Positions 1 through 10,509 of a DNA stretch of 45,493 nt are shown one piece after another. This stretch comes from Candidatus Woesearchaeota archaeon. Lineage in GTDB: Archaea; Nanobdellota; Nanobdellia; Woesearchaeales; GW2011-AR9. The notes under the pieces were generated by a model, which made no database searches, had not been told where the DNA came from, and saw only the letters and a program-made list of their open reading frames with translations. The DNA is taken from positions 1-45,493 of the forward strand of contig JABHWJ010000017.1 in NCBI GenBank assembly GCA_018657845.1. The letters run 5' to 3'. Positions within the stretch are counted from its first letter, which is position 1. Each line of letters opens with the position of its first letter. Made by a program: the position numbers and the translations under genes.

Positions 1-746
<746 letters not shown>

Positions 747-867
747 TAAGAATTTGCGTTTGTTGGTCACAATTTATCCGAAACTTATATCGAAACAATT
801 TTAATTGGATCACCTATTTCGTACTCAAGATTAATTGAATACACATGTGCTCTACTCTAAGAAAAGT

Positions 868-886
868 GGTTGTTTATAAAGGTTTC
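868..886 (-). promoter_or_regulatory. Possible archaeal BRE/TATA promoter for pre-16S transcript
   Basis: Minus strand AGAAACCTTTATAAACAACC about 125 nt upstream of the 16S 5' end; a second weaker candidate (CGATATAAG) lies closer. Confidence 0.4.
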
Positions 887-935
887 TATGGGTTTAATAA
901 ATATAGTGTCTTTAAGTTATTATATATTAAAGAAT

Positions 936-1766
936 TTAATTAAAATATCCTTCCAACAAAGTAAATATTTTTATGGCATGATCTTTATTACGTGCATTAC
1001 CAAGCTTTATTTCTTCCAATGGTGGATGAACAAAGTTAATTGAAACTCCTTTCTCTTTTAGGTAAAGCAAAGTTTCAATCTGCTTTTTGTCCTTAAATTG
1101 TTGTTGTTCTGGAAGAGGCCAATGGTGCCATAAGAAAAAACTTTTTCCATCCATTGTAAAAAAAGTTACTTTCATAATAATATCTTCAGTGCTTCTGCTA
1201 CCAACAATTTCAATTCTGTTTAAATTATAAAAATTATACTCCTTTTCTTGTAAACTCCAAAACTCATTCTTAATTATTTTATTCTCTGTAACGACATCAT
1301 AAGTACCATACATTAATATTGTAAATGGCAAAGTAAGAACAATAATAATTAGGGAAACATAAACACATCCTTTGTACTTCCTTCGTTTTTGTTTTTTGGT
1401 TAATCTTTTTTTAAACAGCTCAAACTCCATAAGATAATAAGGAAATGACATTAAGGCCAAGATAGAGAATAATTGTAATATTCCCCCAACATAAGCAAGG
1501 CTAATGTCATGATAGAACAGTTCATTTATCGGCAGAGTTATTCTTCGGAGATAATTAAGAAAAATTGCTAAAGAGAATGTTAATACTGCCCATAAAATAG
1601 ACACAACCACATAAATAAAAGAAATCTTCGACTTCTCTTTACGGGTACCTCTTTCCATTACTTCAAAATAAACTTCTTTTTCACCTCTCTTGTCCAAATA
1701 TCTTTTGTAAAGATACAAGGCCACAGCAGCAGAAATCAAAGATATAAATATAACTATTCCAAACAT
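936..1766 (-). CDS. Multi-pass membrane protein, unknown function
   Basis: 276-aa ORF with several hydrophobic segments; TATA (TTTATATT) centre about 26.5 nt before ATG. Confidence 0.75.
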   Translation of the reverse strand: MFGIVIFISLISAAVALYLYKRYLDKRGEKEVYFEVMERGTRKEKSKISFIYVVVSILWAVLTFSLAIFLNYLRRITLPINELFYHDISLAYVGGILQLFSILALMSFPYYLMEFELFKKRLTKKQKRRKYKGCVYVSLIIIVLTLPFTILMYGTYDVVTENKIIKNEFWSLQEKEYNFYNLNRIEIVGSRSTEDIIMKVTFFTMDGKSFFLWHHWPLPEQQQFKDKKQIETLLYLKEKGVSINFVHPPLEEIKLGNARNKDHAIKIFTLLEGYFN

Positions 1767-1886
1767 ACAAAATTATAATAGCTTTTAGAATATAAACTTA
1801 TTGTTTTAAAGAATAATACTAAAATGGAACAACAAGAATTAAAAATAGAAATAAAAAAAAGAAATAAAATAAAAAGTAAAAAAAAT

Positions 1887-3785
1887 TTAATAACTCAACA
1901 GAACTTCTATGTCCTTACCAAAGATTCCTTTAAGGTCTTCAAATACTGGTGCTTTGATGAAAACTCTTTGTGGAAATTTGATCTTTGCTAAAGCCTTTTC
2001 AAATTCTTCCAATGAACTTTCTTCACTAGGTCCTAAGCTTCCATCAGAGTTAATTGGAGCCCTTTCAACTCGTTGTTCTTTGGCATCAATGTCATGGATA
2101 ATAAAAGCTTCCGTATCAAGCATGTAAACCTCTCCATACTTTTCTCCATGTTTGATTTTAATTTTGGCCCTTTCCAACTCTCTTCCTCTTTTCCTCTGCA
2201 TGTGCTCAATCAAGAATTTAATCAAAGGACCACTATTCTTTCTCGTCTTCTCAATTTCAGATTTAGTTAATTTTCCTTTGTCAAAATCTTTTTTAGCTTC
2301 GATAATTTCATTAAGATCTCTTAAATATCTGGATGGAACTTTTCCAGTAGAGATTAATTCATTCTCAAAGATCTTAACAATGTCTTCGTCTTTAGCCCGT
2401 TCTATTCCTTCTAATCTTAGCACATCTCTGATGATGGTTATGACTTCATCATAAAGCTTAACCACACTCAACTCTTCGTGGCTTTTCTCAATCTGCTTGA
2501 ACAACCTATCAATTCTTTTCAGATACTTTTCTGCATCTCCCAATAGTTTGTCTACTTCCTTTCCAGATAATTCTTTTTTAGTGCCATGTTCAATCTCTTT
2601 TCTTAGTTGAACATTAGTTTCTAAGATTTTTATGTACTCTGGTTCCAACAGTTTTTCCTTCTTGACAAAAATATTGTTCATCACTTCTGGAGTTTCCCTT
2701 GGCGTCGGAGGAGGAATTCCATATAACATTAATGCTGCCTGGCTCGGGGTCAAAATAGAATAATAAACATCTTCCATTCCGATCTCTTTGAGTTTATGCT
2801 TTACTCTTTTGATCATCTGTTCTCCAGTGCTCATGAAGATATCAATTGCTTCTCTTGATGGCTTAATCTTACCCATCTTCAACATTAATTTCCAAGGCAT
2901 AAATGTTCCTTTGTCGTGGAAAGGAACTCCATCTCTTAGTAATGTAAAAATTACTGGATTTGCTTCTCTCAAAGAATCCCAGAAGTCTGTCAAAATATAA
3001 ACTTGGATATTTAATTTATTCTTAATCCCAGTCATCTCTCCAGCTTCGATTCCCATCCCAATAATAATTGCTCTTAACTTATCCTTCAACTCTACCCTGG
3101 TCATTTTCTTGACATCCGTATCGTCAATAACAATCCATACATCAATGTCTGAAGTTTCGGTTGCTCTTCCTTGGGTTAAGGATCCAGCCAGAACATAACT
3201 CACAATATATTTCTCAAATTTTTTGAGAATCATTGATTTGTGAATCTCTGAAATCTTAATCGCTTGTAACATCCCTTTATCAAAAACAGGAGCTCCCATT
3301 GCAATCGCTCTCAATAAATCATACTTGGCATCATAACAGTTCTGCCACAATTCACTAAGAATCACAGTTTGGGCATTAATATTAGGATCTATTTCCTTAC
3401 CCATCTTTTCAATTATAACTGCTAATTTCTCCTTTAGCTCTTCTTTAGACATCTTTTGACTAGTAGAATCATCAACCAACACCATCAATCTAATTTTCTT
3501 TTCTTCTTCTCCTTTTTTCTCTGGAGTTTTATCTTTTTCTTGTGGCTGTTTCTCCGGAGGCAACAAAGTTATCCCCATAATATATTCGCCAAATTTCTCA
3601 GTCACGTTTTTCTTAAACTTGTCTAATTTACTCTTCAATTCCTTCAATTTCTTTTCTAATTCAGGAGGTAATTTTTGTTGTGCTTGTGCCGGAACTCCTG
3701 CTTTAGGTTCTTCTTTTTTAGTTGTTTTTTTAGTAACTTTCTTAGTTTGTTTTTTAGTCATTTTTTTAATCGTCACCTGTGACAT
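1887..3785 (-). CDS. Nucleotidyltransferase-fold protein with basic N-terminal tail and internal duplication
   Basis: 632-aa ORF; motif AGSLTQGRATETSDIDVWIVIDD (minimal NTase GS-x(n)-DxD); Lys/Thr-rich N-terminus. Confidence 0.8.
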   Translation of the reverse strand: MSQVTIKKMTKKQTKKVTKKTTKKEEPKAGVPAQAQQKLPPELEKKLKELKSKLDKFKKNVTEKFGEYIMGITLLPPEKQPQEKDKTPEKKGEEEKKIRLMVLVDDSTSQKMSKEELKEKLAVIIEKMGKEIDPNINAQTVILSELWQNCYDAKYDLLRAIAMGAPVFDKGMLQAIKISEIHKSMILKKFEKYIVSYVLAGSLTQGRATETSDIDVWIVIDDTDVKKMTRVELKDKLRAIIIGMGIEAGEMTGIKNKLNIQVYILTDFWDSLREANPVIFTLLRDGVPFHDKGTFMPWKLMLKMGKIKPSREAIDIFMSTGEQMIKRVKHKLKEIGMEDVYYSILTPSQAALMLYGIPPPTPRETPEVMNNIFVKKEKLLEPEYIKILETNVQLRKEIEHGTKKELSGKEVDKLLGDAEKYLKRIDRLFKQIEKSHEELSVVKLYDEVITIIRDVLRLEGIERAKDEDIVKIFENELISTGKVPSRYLRDLNEIIEAKKDFDKGKLTKSEIEKTRKNSGPLIKFLIEHMQRKRGRELERAKIKIKHGEKYGEVYMLDTEAFIIHDIDAKEQRVERAPINSDGSLGPSEESSLEEFEKALAKIKFPQRVFIKAPVFEDLKGIFGKDIEVLLSY

Positions 3786-3805
3786 TTATATTCTTAAGAA
3801 TATAA
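3786..3805. promoter_or_regulatory. 20-bp perfect palindrome TTATATTCTTAAGAATATAA
   Basis: Directly abuts the start codon of the NTase gene; self-complementary over all 20 bp. Confidence 0.7.
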
Positions 3806-3876
3806 TATCTTTTCTCAACATTTAAACCTTTGTATGGGGGGTGTGACTTTTTGGTCAAGTCCAATTAAGGTTTTCA

Positions 3877-3896
3877 ACCGAAAGGTTTATATATCA
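3877..3896 (+). promoter_or_regulatory. Consensus BRE/TATA promoter (ACCGAAAGGTTTATATAT)
   Basis: BRE-like CGAAA followed by TTTATATA; same 18-nt string occurs before the PRTase operon. Confidence 0.7.
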
Positions 3897-3938
3897 AGTA
3901 CCACTATTTAGTTACAATAACTTAAATGAGGTAATAAA

Positions 3939-4547
3939 ATGACTGATTTAACCCAAAAAAATAGAGATTTATTAGATACAGAAAAAAAGATGGATCGTAG
4001 TTCTTTACAACCTGCGATCATGGACGCTTATGTTAGCGAAGCTAAGTATGTTGAACATGGAGTTGTTAGATACAGAACCAAATTAGATGAAGCAGCTGCA
4101 GGAAACGTCGCCGATAAGGTAATGAGAGAAGCAAGCTACCAAATCGCAAAAAGACAATTTAATATGCATGACGATAATATGTCTGCTGTACAGATGTCTA
4201 CAGATGCTAATGGAACCAGATATGGAGATGTAGTAGTTGAACAGATGATGGGCATTGGAAAAGGCCAGATTTTAAAGATTCTTAAAGATGCACCAAACAC
4301 TTATGATGCAACAACCCAATTATCTGCAAAAATGACTGAAACTTATGGTCAAAGAACAGATGTTACCGGAATTACCAATAAATACACAACCGTTCCTGAA
4401 CTGAGGAATGCAGTAGTTAATACCAACGAAGCATTAGGACTAAACGCATTAGGAACTGTAAAAGTTGACGAAATGGGCTTAGATGAATTAATCAGAACCC
4501 AACTACAACTAATGGGAATGGGTAGACAAAAAGAAGCTAGTGAATAA
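3939..4547 (+). CDS. Unknown protein, paralogue A of a tandem pair
   Basis: 202-aa ORF with GAGGT Shine-Dalgarno 7 nt upstream and strong BRE/TATA; similar to the next ORF (PAIMDAYV...GVVRY...DANGTRYGDVV). Confidence 0.85.
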   Translation: MTDLTQKNRDLLDTEKKMDRSSLQPAIMDAYVSEAKYVEHGVVRYRTKLDEAAAGNVADKVMREASYQIAKRQFNMHDDNMSAVQMSTDANGTRYGDVVVEQMMGIGKGQILKILKDAPNTYDATTQLSAKMTETYGQRTDVTGITNKYTTVPELRNAVVNTNEALGLNALGTVKVDEMGLDELIRTQLQLMGMGRQKEASE

Positions 4548-4634
4548 ACCTTCTTTTTTTCTTTTTATTCTTTATTTTATTCTTATTCTTAACTTTAGAA
4601 AAGTATTTATACCCTAACTTATTAATACCCAATT

Positions 4635-5279
4635 ATGAGTAAGAAAAAAGGGGAACCAAAATTAGATTTTGAGAAGATTTCTAAAGAATTAGGTAATATT
4701 CGTCAAAAGCAACACATGGATCAACTTTCTCCTGCGTTAACTGATGTTTATATTAAACATTCTGGATACACTGATGAAAAAGGAGTAAAAAGATTCAAAG
4801 AAGAATTTAATGATAAAGAAGCCAAAGGTTTAGCCAATGATCTTTACGATGCCTTAGGTTATCATTCTCATCGAAGAGTATTTAGTATGGATAAAAAAAC
4901 TTTTGGTAAATTAAAAGAATTCAAAGATGCCAATGGAACTCCTTATATGGATGGAGTTATCAATCATCATTATGATATAACTCGTAAGATTTTAGAAAAA
5001 ACAATTGATAAACACAAAACAGAACTTGATGTGGGCAGACTACAACAGATTTTACAAGAACCAATAACTCATCATGCAAATCTTTTACATCAGGGATTGA
5101 TTTCTAAACATGGATTAGATGATCCCAAACATGCCAATTCAGTTAAGAAAGCAATTGATAATATTGTGGGTAAATATAATTTATCTAAGAAAAAATATGA
5201 TACTTCTAAGTTACATTCTCCTCAAGAGATTCTACAAACTTATTCAAAACTAGCCCAAGAACATTATAAAAAAGATTAA
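4635..5279 (+). CDS. Unknown protein, paralogue B of a tandem pair
   Basis: 214-aa ORF; PALTDVYI...GVKRF...DANGTPYMDGV matches paralogue A; TATA (TATTTATA) centre about 27.5 nt before ATG. Confidence 0.85.
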   Translation: MSKKKGEPKLDFEKISKELGNIRQKQHMDQLSPALTDVYIKHSGYTDEKGVKRFKEEFNDKEAKGLANDLYDALGYHSHRRVFSMDKKTFGKLKEFKDANGTPYMDGVINHHYDITRKILEKTIDKHKTELDVGRLQQILQEPITHHANLLHQGLISKHGLDDPKHANSVKKAIDNIVGKYNLSKKKYDTSKLHSPQEILQTYSKLAQEHYKKD

Positions 5280-5359
5280 CTTTCTCTTATTTTCTTATCC
5301 ATATCATGTTACTACCCCGAGGTAAACCTTTTAAAGTTGGACTAATTTCTATTTTAAAT

Positions 5360-6739
5360 ATGACTAAATCCTCTAAGCCAGAGTTCCCGTATTCATTGGC
5401 AGATAACGTTCGTTTGTACTTCCATCAATCCCAGCACACACTTTTAACCAGGGAACAAGAGTATCAACTTGGAGAGCGCATGAAACAAAGCCATTGTGCT
5501 TTGACCGAGCTTCTATTATCTTACCAAGACCAAAAAACTTCTGAACACACCGGAAGAACAGTCATTCGGGGAAGATTAGAAAATCCTCCTAAATATAATC
5601 GCATGGAACGAACATCTTACCACTCTAAGAACATTCATGAAAAATATTTAACTCTGGAAGAAACTTTAGTTAATATTGAACAAGAAGAAGAACAAACTCA
5701 ACAAGATAAACAAGAAGAAAAACAAACTATTGTAACAGAAATTTTCAATTTTATTTATGATAATTCCAGAAGAAGTGCCCTTAGGCTCGCTGCTAAAGAT
5801 TTATTAGACCATGTTAATGGGAGAATCTCTAAATATAAAAAAGGACCAGAAACAGAAGACCCACCTACAAAAGAAGATTACGATTCTCTATTAATCAAGG
5901 AAATAGAATTTCAACAGGATTTAGCAAAACAATATCGCATCGCCAAAGAAACTTCTCAATCTTTTGTTAGAAAGAATCTCAAACTTGCAGTTTCAATTGC
6001 TAAACATTGGACAACCCAAGATTATGGGTCTTTTTTAGACTTAATTGAAGAAGCCAATATTGGCCTTATGAAAGTAGTAGATAAATTTGACCACACTCGC
6101 GGAAATAAATTCTCAACATATGCCACTTATTGGATTAAACAGAATATAACCCGTTCATTATCTGAAGGAAACTTTGTTCATGTGGGTACAACAGATACGG
6201 ATAAACACGACGAATGTTATGTGGAAGCAGAAGATATATTCACTGAAAGAATTAAACAAGGAATTTCTGTAGTACCCAATGATATCGATAAAATTGCCGC
6301 GGAAGTAGCCAAAGAAAAAGGATATGACCATTTAAGAATTAGGGCAATCGAAGAATCCAGACTTCCTCCAAGATCTATAGATTTCATATACCCAGATCGT
6401 AGTGGGGGGAGTTTTGCTGAAATTAATGATATAGACCCCAATCAAGAAAAGACCCCAGAAACCTTTATGTTCACAGAATTATCTTGTTTATTAAGAAGAG
6501 TGTTAACACAATTAGAACCAAGAGAAGAAAAAGTTGTTCGGATGAGAACTGGTTTTGGAGAGGCTAGAGATTATACTCTCGAAGAAACCGGCCAGTTCTT
6601 TGGTGTTACCAGGGAAAGAGCTAGACAATTAGAATCAGGTGCATATAAAAAGATGATGAAAAAACCCATTGCCCATAGATTAATTCCTTTTTTAGAAGAT
6701 TTAGAAAGTCTTTGTGAGATTAGCATCCCTGTAGACTAA
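5360..6739 (+). CDS. Bacterial-type RNA polymerase sigma-70 family factor
   Basis: Region 1.2-like DNVRLYFHQSQHTLLTREQEYQLGERM; region 2 FVRKNLKLAVSIAKHW...DLIEEANIGLMKVVDKFDHTRGNKFSTYATYWIKQNITRSLSE; region 4 LEPREEKVVRMRTGFGEARDYTLEETGQFFGVTRERARQLESGAYKKM. Start moved from 5306 to ATG 5360 because TTTTAAAG lies about 27.5 nt upstream. Confidence 0.95.
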   Translation: MTKSSKPEFPYSLADNVRLYFHQSQHTLLTREQEYQLGERMKQSHCALTELLLSYQDQKTSEHTGRTVIRGRLENPPKYNRMERTSYHSKNIHEKYLTLEETLVNIEQEEEQTQQDKQEEKQTIVTEIFNFIYDNSRRSALRLAAKDLLDHVNGRISKYKKGPETEDPPTKEDYDSLLIKEIEFQQDLAKQYRIAKETSQSFVRKNLKLAVSIAKHWTTQDYGSFLDLIEEANIGLMKVVDKFDHTRGNKFSTYATYWIKQNITRSLSEGNFVHVGTTDTDKHDECYVEAEDIFTERIKQGISVVPNDIDKIAAEVAKEKGYDHLRIRAIEESRLPPRSIDFIYPDRSGGSFAEINDIDPNQEKTPETFMFTELSCLLRRVLTQLEPREEKVVRMRTGFGEARDYTLEETGQFFGVTRERARQLESGAYKKMMKKPIAHRLIPFLEDLESLCEISIPVD

Positions 6740-6787
6740 ATACCTTATTCTAAACAAATAATTTTATAAAATACTTCTCTTTCCTCA

Positions 6788-9700
6788 ATGTCTATGAGAT
6801 TTCCATTATTTAATCCTCAAGAAATTGAACCCAAGATTCTTAGATACTGGAACAATGAAAAGATCATTGAACAAACAAGAGAAAGAAACAAAAAAGGAAA
6901 AAAATTCTATTTCCTTGACGGTCCACCTTATACTTCTGGAAGACTTCACTTAGGTCACGCTTGGAACTATGCCCTAAAAGATACTATCATTCGTTATAAA
7001 AGAATGACTGGACACAACGTCTGGGATAGAAATGGTTTTGATATGCATGGTCTTCCAACTGCTCACAAAGTTATGGCCAAACATAAGTTAGAAACTAAAG
7101 AAGACATTATTAAATTTGGTTTAGCTAAGTTCATTCAAGAATGTATTGACTTCTCTAAAGAAATGGCCGACCTTATGGTTAAAGATCTCCAACGGATGGG
7201 GATATCCTTAAAATTAGATGATCCCTATATGCCCATCACTCCAGAATTTATCGAAGGAGAATGGCAGTTTTTCAAAAAAGCAGACCAACAAAAAAGATTA
7301 TACTATGGGGAAAAAGTTCTCACTTGGTGTTCTTCTTGTGAAACTGCTTTAGCAAAACACGAATGTGAATATCAAACTGTAAATGACAATTCTATCTTTG
7401 TAAAATTTCCAGTCAAAGGAAAAAAGAACGAGTTCCTCATTATTTGGACCACCACTCCTTGGACAATTCCTTTTAATCTTGCTGTAATGGTTAATCCTAC
7501 AATTGATTATGTAAGAGCCAAAGTTGAAGGAGAAACTTGGATTGTTGCTAAAGTTTTAGCTGGACCTGTAATTCAAGCAGTAGCCGATAAGAAATACAAA
7601 ATTATCGAAGAATTCAAAGGAAAAAAATTAGAAGGATTAGAATACACCCATCCCTGGGAAGATGAAATCTCCCAACACAAAGAAATCAAAAAAGAAGCAC
7701 CTAACGCTCATACTGTAATTCTTACAGAACAATATGCTGATACTTCTGCAGGATCAGGTTTAGTTCATTCTGCTCCAGGTTGCGGACCAGAAGATCAAGA
7801 AGCTTGTAAACCATATAAAATTCCTCCATTCAACAATCTCAATGAAAAGGGAATCTTCCCTAACAATATGGGTAAGTTCTCAGGACTAACTGCAAAGAAA
7901 GATGATAAGAAATTTATCACTGCCCTCGAAGAGGCTAACGCTTTAATCGCAACAACTCAAGTTGAGCATGAATATCCTCATTGCTGGAGATGCAAACATC
8001 CAGTAATTTTTAGAATAACTTATCAATGGTTCCTTAAGATTGAAGATATCAAAGAAAAGATGCTTCTTGATAATGCCAAAACTAAGTGGGTGCCAGAAAC
8101 CGCCAATAATTCCTTTAAATCTTGGGTCTCTAACTTAAGAGATAATTCTGTTTCCAGACAAAGATTCTGGGGAACTCCATTACCAATTTGGAAATGTGAA
8201 AAATGTGAGAAATACGATGTCCTCGGATCAAGAGAGGAAATAAAAAAACTAGCCGGCACAGTGCCTAAAAATCTCCACATGCCTTGGATTGATGAAGTGA
8301 AATATGATTGTAAGTGCGGCGGAACTAAATCTCGTGTCTCAGATGTTATTGATGTTTGGGTAGATGCTGGAACAACCGCTTGGAATTGTTTAAGAAATGA
8401 TCCCAAATTAATCAAAGAGTGGTTCCCTGCAGATTTAATTCTTGAAGCAAAAGAACAAACCAGACTTTGGTTTAGTATGCTTTCTATTTGTTCACAAATT
8501 ATGTATGGAAAAAATTGTTATAACAACGTTTACGTTTATGGGATGTTAACTGACATCAAAGGAGTTAAGATGTCTAAATCTCTTGGAAATATCATCTCTC
8601 CTTATGAATTAATTGATAAGCATGGTGTAGATACTTTAAGATATTACATGTGTCAAAATAATGCTGGACAAGACATTAACTTTAGTTGGGATGAATGTGC
8701 GCTTAAACAAAGATACCTTAACATTCTATGGAACACTCATAAATTCCTAATCAATTTAGCCAATGAAAACAAAGTCAACCCCTTCAAATTAGATGCCCAA
8801 TTAATGGAAGACGTTCTTGACACTGAAGAGAAATACATCTTTTCTAGATTACACCATACTATCAAAGAAGTAAAAGAACACTTTGAAGCTTATCAATTAG
8901 ATGAAACCTTAGTCCCTATAGAAAATCTATTTCTAGATTTAAGTAGAACTTACATCCAAATGATTAGGGATAAAGCTTCTAGTGGAGAAAAAATTGACAA
9001 AGAGGTTTGCATATATACTATTACTCAAGTGTTGATGGAAACTCTGAAGATTTTTGCTCCTTTGGCCCCTTTTGTTACTGAAGCAATTTACCTCAACTTA
9101 AAGGAAGAATTCAAACTAAAAGAAAAATCTATTCACCATCACGCTTTCCCTGAAGCCAACAAGAAAAGAATTAATGTAAAGCTAGAAGAAAAGATTGATG
9201 TTGCTAATCAAATTATTCAATCTGTTCTCAATCTAAGAGAAAAATTGGGTTATGGGGTAAGATGGCCCCTTCGAGAGATTGTAGTAACCAGCGATGATAA
9301 AACAATCCTCAAAGCAGTAGAAGAACTTAGAGATATTATTAAGAAACAAACCAATCTTAAAGATATCTCTGTAATGGAATCTCTTCCAGGAGTGGAAACC
9401 ACAGTCAAACCAGATTTCAAGAAACTGGCTCCAATTTACAAAGAATTAACCACACAAATCATTACCAAGTTATCTATGGATTCTCCTCAGACAATCTTAG
9501 GCCACCTAGAAAAAAGCAATAGTTATGATTTCAAGGTAAGTAATAAGAAAGTTTCCATTACCAAAGAACATGTAATTATTGAAAACAAAGTTCCCGAAAA
9601 ATATCTAGAAGGTTCTTTCAGAAAAGGATTTGTTTACTTAACCAAAGCTTTAACTTCAGAATTAGAAGGTGAAGGTTTCTCCAGAGAAATTATTAGAAAT

Positions 9701-9934
9701 GTTCAACAGTTAAGAAAAGAAGCGGGTTTACAGAAACTCGACCGGATAATTCTTTACATAAAATTAGATGAAGATCTTTTAGAGAAAGTAAAAAAACACC
9801 AGAATGAAATTAAAGAAAAAGTAGGTGCAGATAAATTTGAGTTATCTGCAGTCCCTCCAGTAAAAAAACATCCCCATCACAGTAAGAAAAAAATCAAGAA
9901 AGAAGAGATTGAAGTCTGGCTAGATAAAATTTAG
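6788..9934 (+). CDS. ileS: Isoleucyl-tRNA synthetase
   Basis: 1048 aa; class I HLGH motif, NGFDMHGLPTAHKV, KMSKSLGN, Zn-binding CxxC pairs. Confidence 0.96.
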   Translation: MSMRFPLFNPQEIEPKILRYWNNEKIIEQTRERNKKGKKFYFLDGPPYTSGRLHLGHAWNYALKDTIIRYKRMTGHNVWDRNGFDMHGLPTAHKVMAKHKLETKEDIIKFGLAKFIQECIDFSKEMADLMVKDLQRMGISLKLDDPYMPITPEFIEGEWQFFKKADQQKRLYYGEKVLTWCSSCETALAKHECEYQTVNDNSIFVKFPVKGKKNEFLIIWTTTPWTIPFNLAVMVNPTIDYVRAKVEGETWIVAKVLAGPVIQAVADKKYKIIEEFKGKKLEGLEYTHPWEDEISQHKEIKKEAPNAHTVILTEQYADTSAGSGLVHSAPGCGPEDQEACKPYKIPPFNNLNEKGIFPNNMGKFSGLTAKKDDKKFITALEEANALIATTQVEHEYPHCWRCKHPVIFRITYQWFLKIEDIKEKMLLDNAKTKWVPETANNSFKSWVSNLRDNSVSRQRFWGTPLPIWKCEKCEKYDVLGSREEIKKLAGTVPKNLHMPWIDEVKYDCKCGGTKSRVSDVIDVWVDAGTTAWNCLRNDPKLIKEWFPADLILEAKEQTRLWFSMLSICSQIMYGKNCYNNVYVYGMLTDIKGVKMSKSLGNIISPYELIDKHGVDTLRYYMCQNNAGQDINFSWDECALKQRYLNILWNTHKFLINLANENKVNPFKLDAQLMEDVLDTEEKYIFSRLHHTIKEVKEHFEAYQLDETLVPIENLFLDLSRTYIQMIRDKASSGEKIDKEVCIYTITQVLMETLKIFAPLAPFVTEAIYLNLKEEFKLKEKSIHHHAFPEANKKRINVKLEEKIDVANQIIQSVLNLREKLGYGVRWPLREIVVTSDDKTILKAVEELRDIIKKQTNLKDISVMESLPGVETTVKPDFKKLAPIYKELTTQIITKLSMDSPQTILGHLEKSNSYDFKVSNKKVSITKEHVIIENKVPEKYLEGSFRKGFVYLTKALTSELEGEGFSREIIRNVQQLRKEAGLQKLDRIILYIKLDEDLLEKVKKHQNEIKEKVGADKFELSAVPPVKKHPHHSKKKIKKEEIEVWLDKI

Positions 9935-9944
9935 TTTTTTACTC

Positions 9945-10442
9945 ATGGCGTTTTATATTATCATTCGTGGACCTTTGGGATGTGGAAAATCAACAATAGC
10001 AGAAAGACTTTCTAAAAAATTAAATGCCAAATCTTTTTCTATTGACAAAATTCTCGATAAACACAATCTGCTAACAGAATGGGAAGAAGGATACATTTCT
10101 CAGAAAAGTTTCAAGAAAGCAAATGAAATAATTTCTTCAGAAGCAAGAGAACATTTAGAGAAAGGAATCTCAGTTATCTTTGATGGAAATTTCTATTGGA
10201 AATCACAAATTGAAGATTTGATTAGTAAGTTAAATTTTCCCCACCACGTTTTTACTCTAAAAGTTCCCTTAGAAGTTTGTATTAAAAGAGACCAGCAAAG
10301 GGAAAAACCTCTTGGCGAAGTTGCTACTAAAGAAGTTTATAAAAAATCAACAGAATTTGATTATGGCATTATCATTGATGCATCAAAATCATTAAATGAA
10401 ACAACCCTAGAGATAATTTCCCATTTACCAAAACCCAAATAA
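9945..10442 (+). CDS. P-loop predicted kinase (AAA_33-like)
   Basis: GPLGCGKSTIAERL Walker A; follows ileS by 10 nt. Confidence 0.8.
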   Translation: MAFYIIIRGPLGCGKSTIAERLSKKLNAKSFSIDKILDKHNLLTEWEEGYISQKSFKKANEIISSEAREHLEKGISVIFDGNFYWKSQIEDLISKLNFPHHVFTLKVPLEVCIKRDQQREKPLGEVATKEVYKKSTEFDYGIIIDASKSLNETTLEIISHLPKPK

Positions 10443-10509
10443 ATTTACAAATTCTATATCTCTTCATTTATCAGAAACCTTTAAATAACTAAAAAATTTA
10501 GTTCTCAAT

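Noticed and set aside
1909-3000. Several plus-strand ORFs (1909, 2073, 2152, 2788)
   Set aside because: Antisense to the confident 632-aa NTase gene; low-complexity translations.
8023-8415. 130-aa minus ORF
   Set aside because: Antisense to ileS; shadow ORF.
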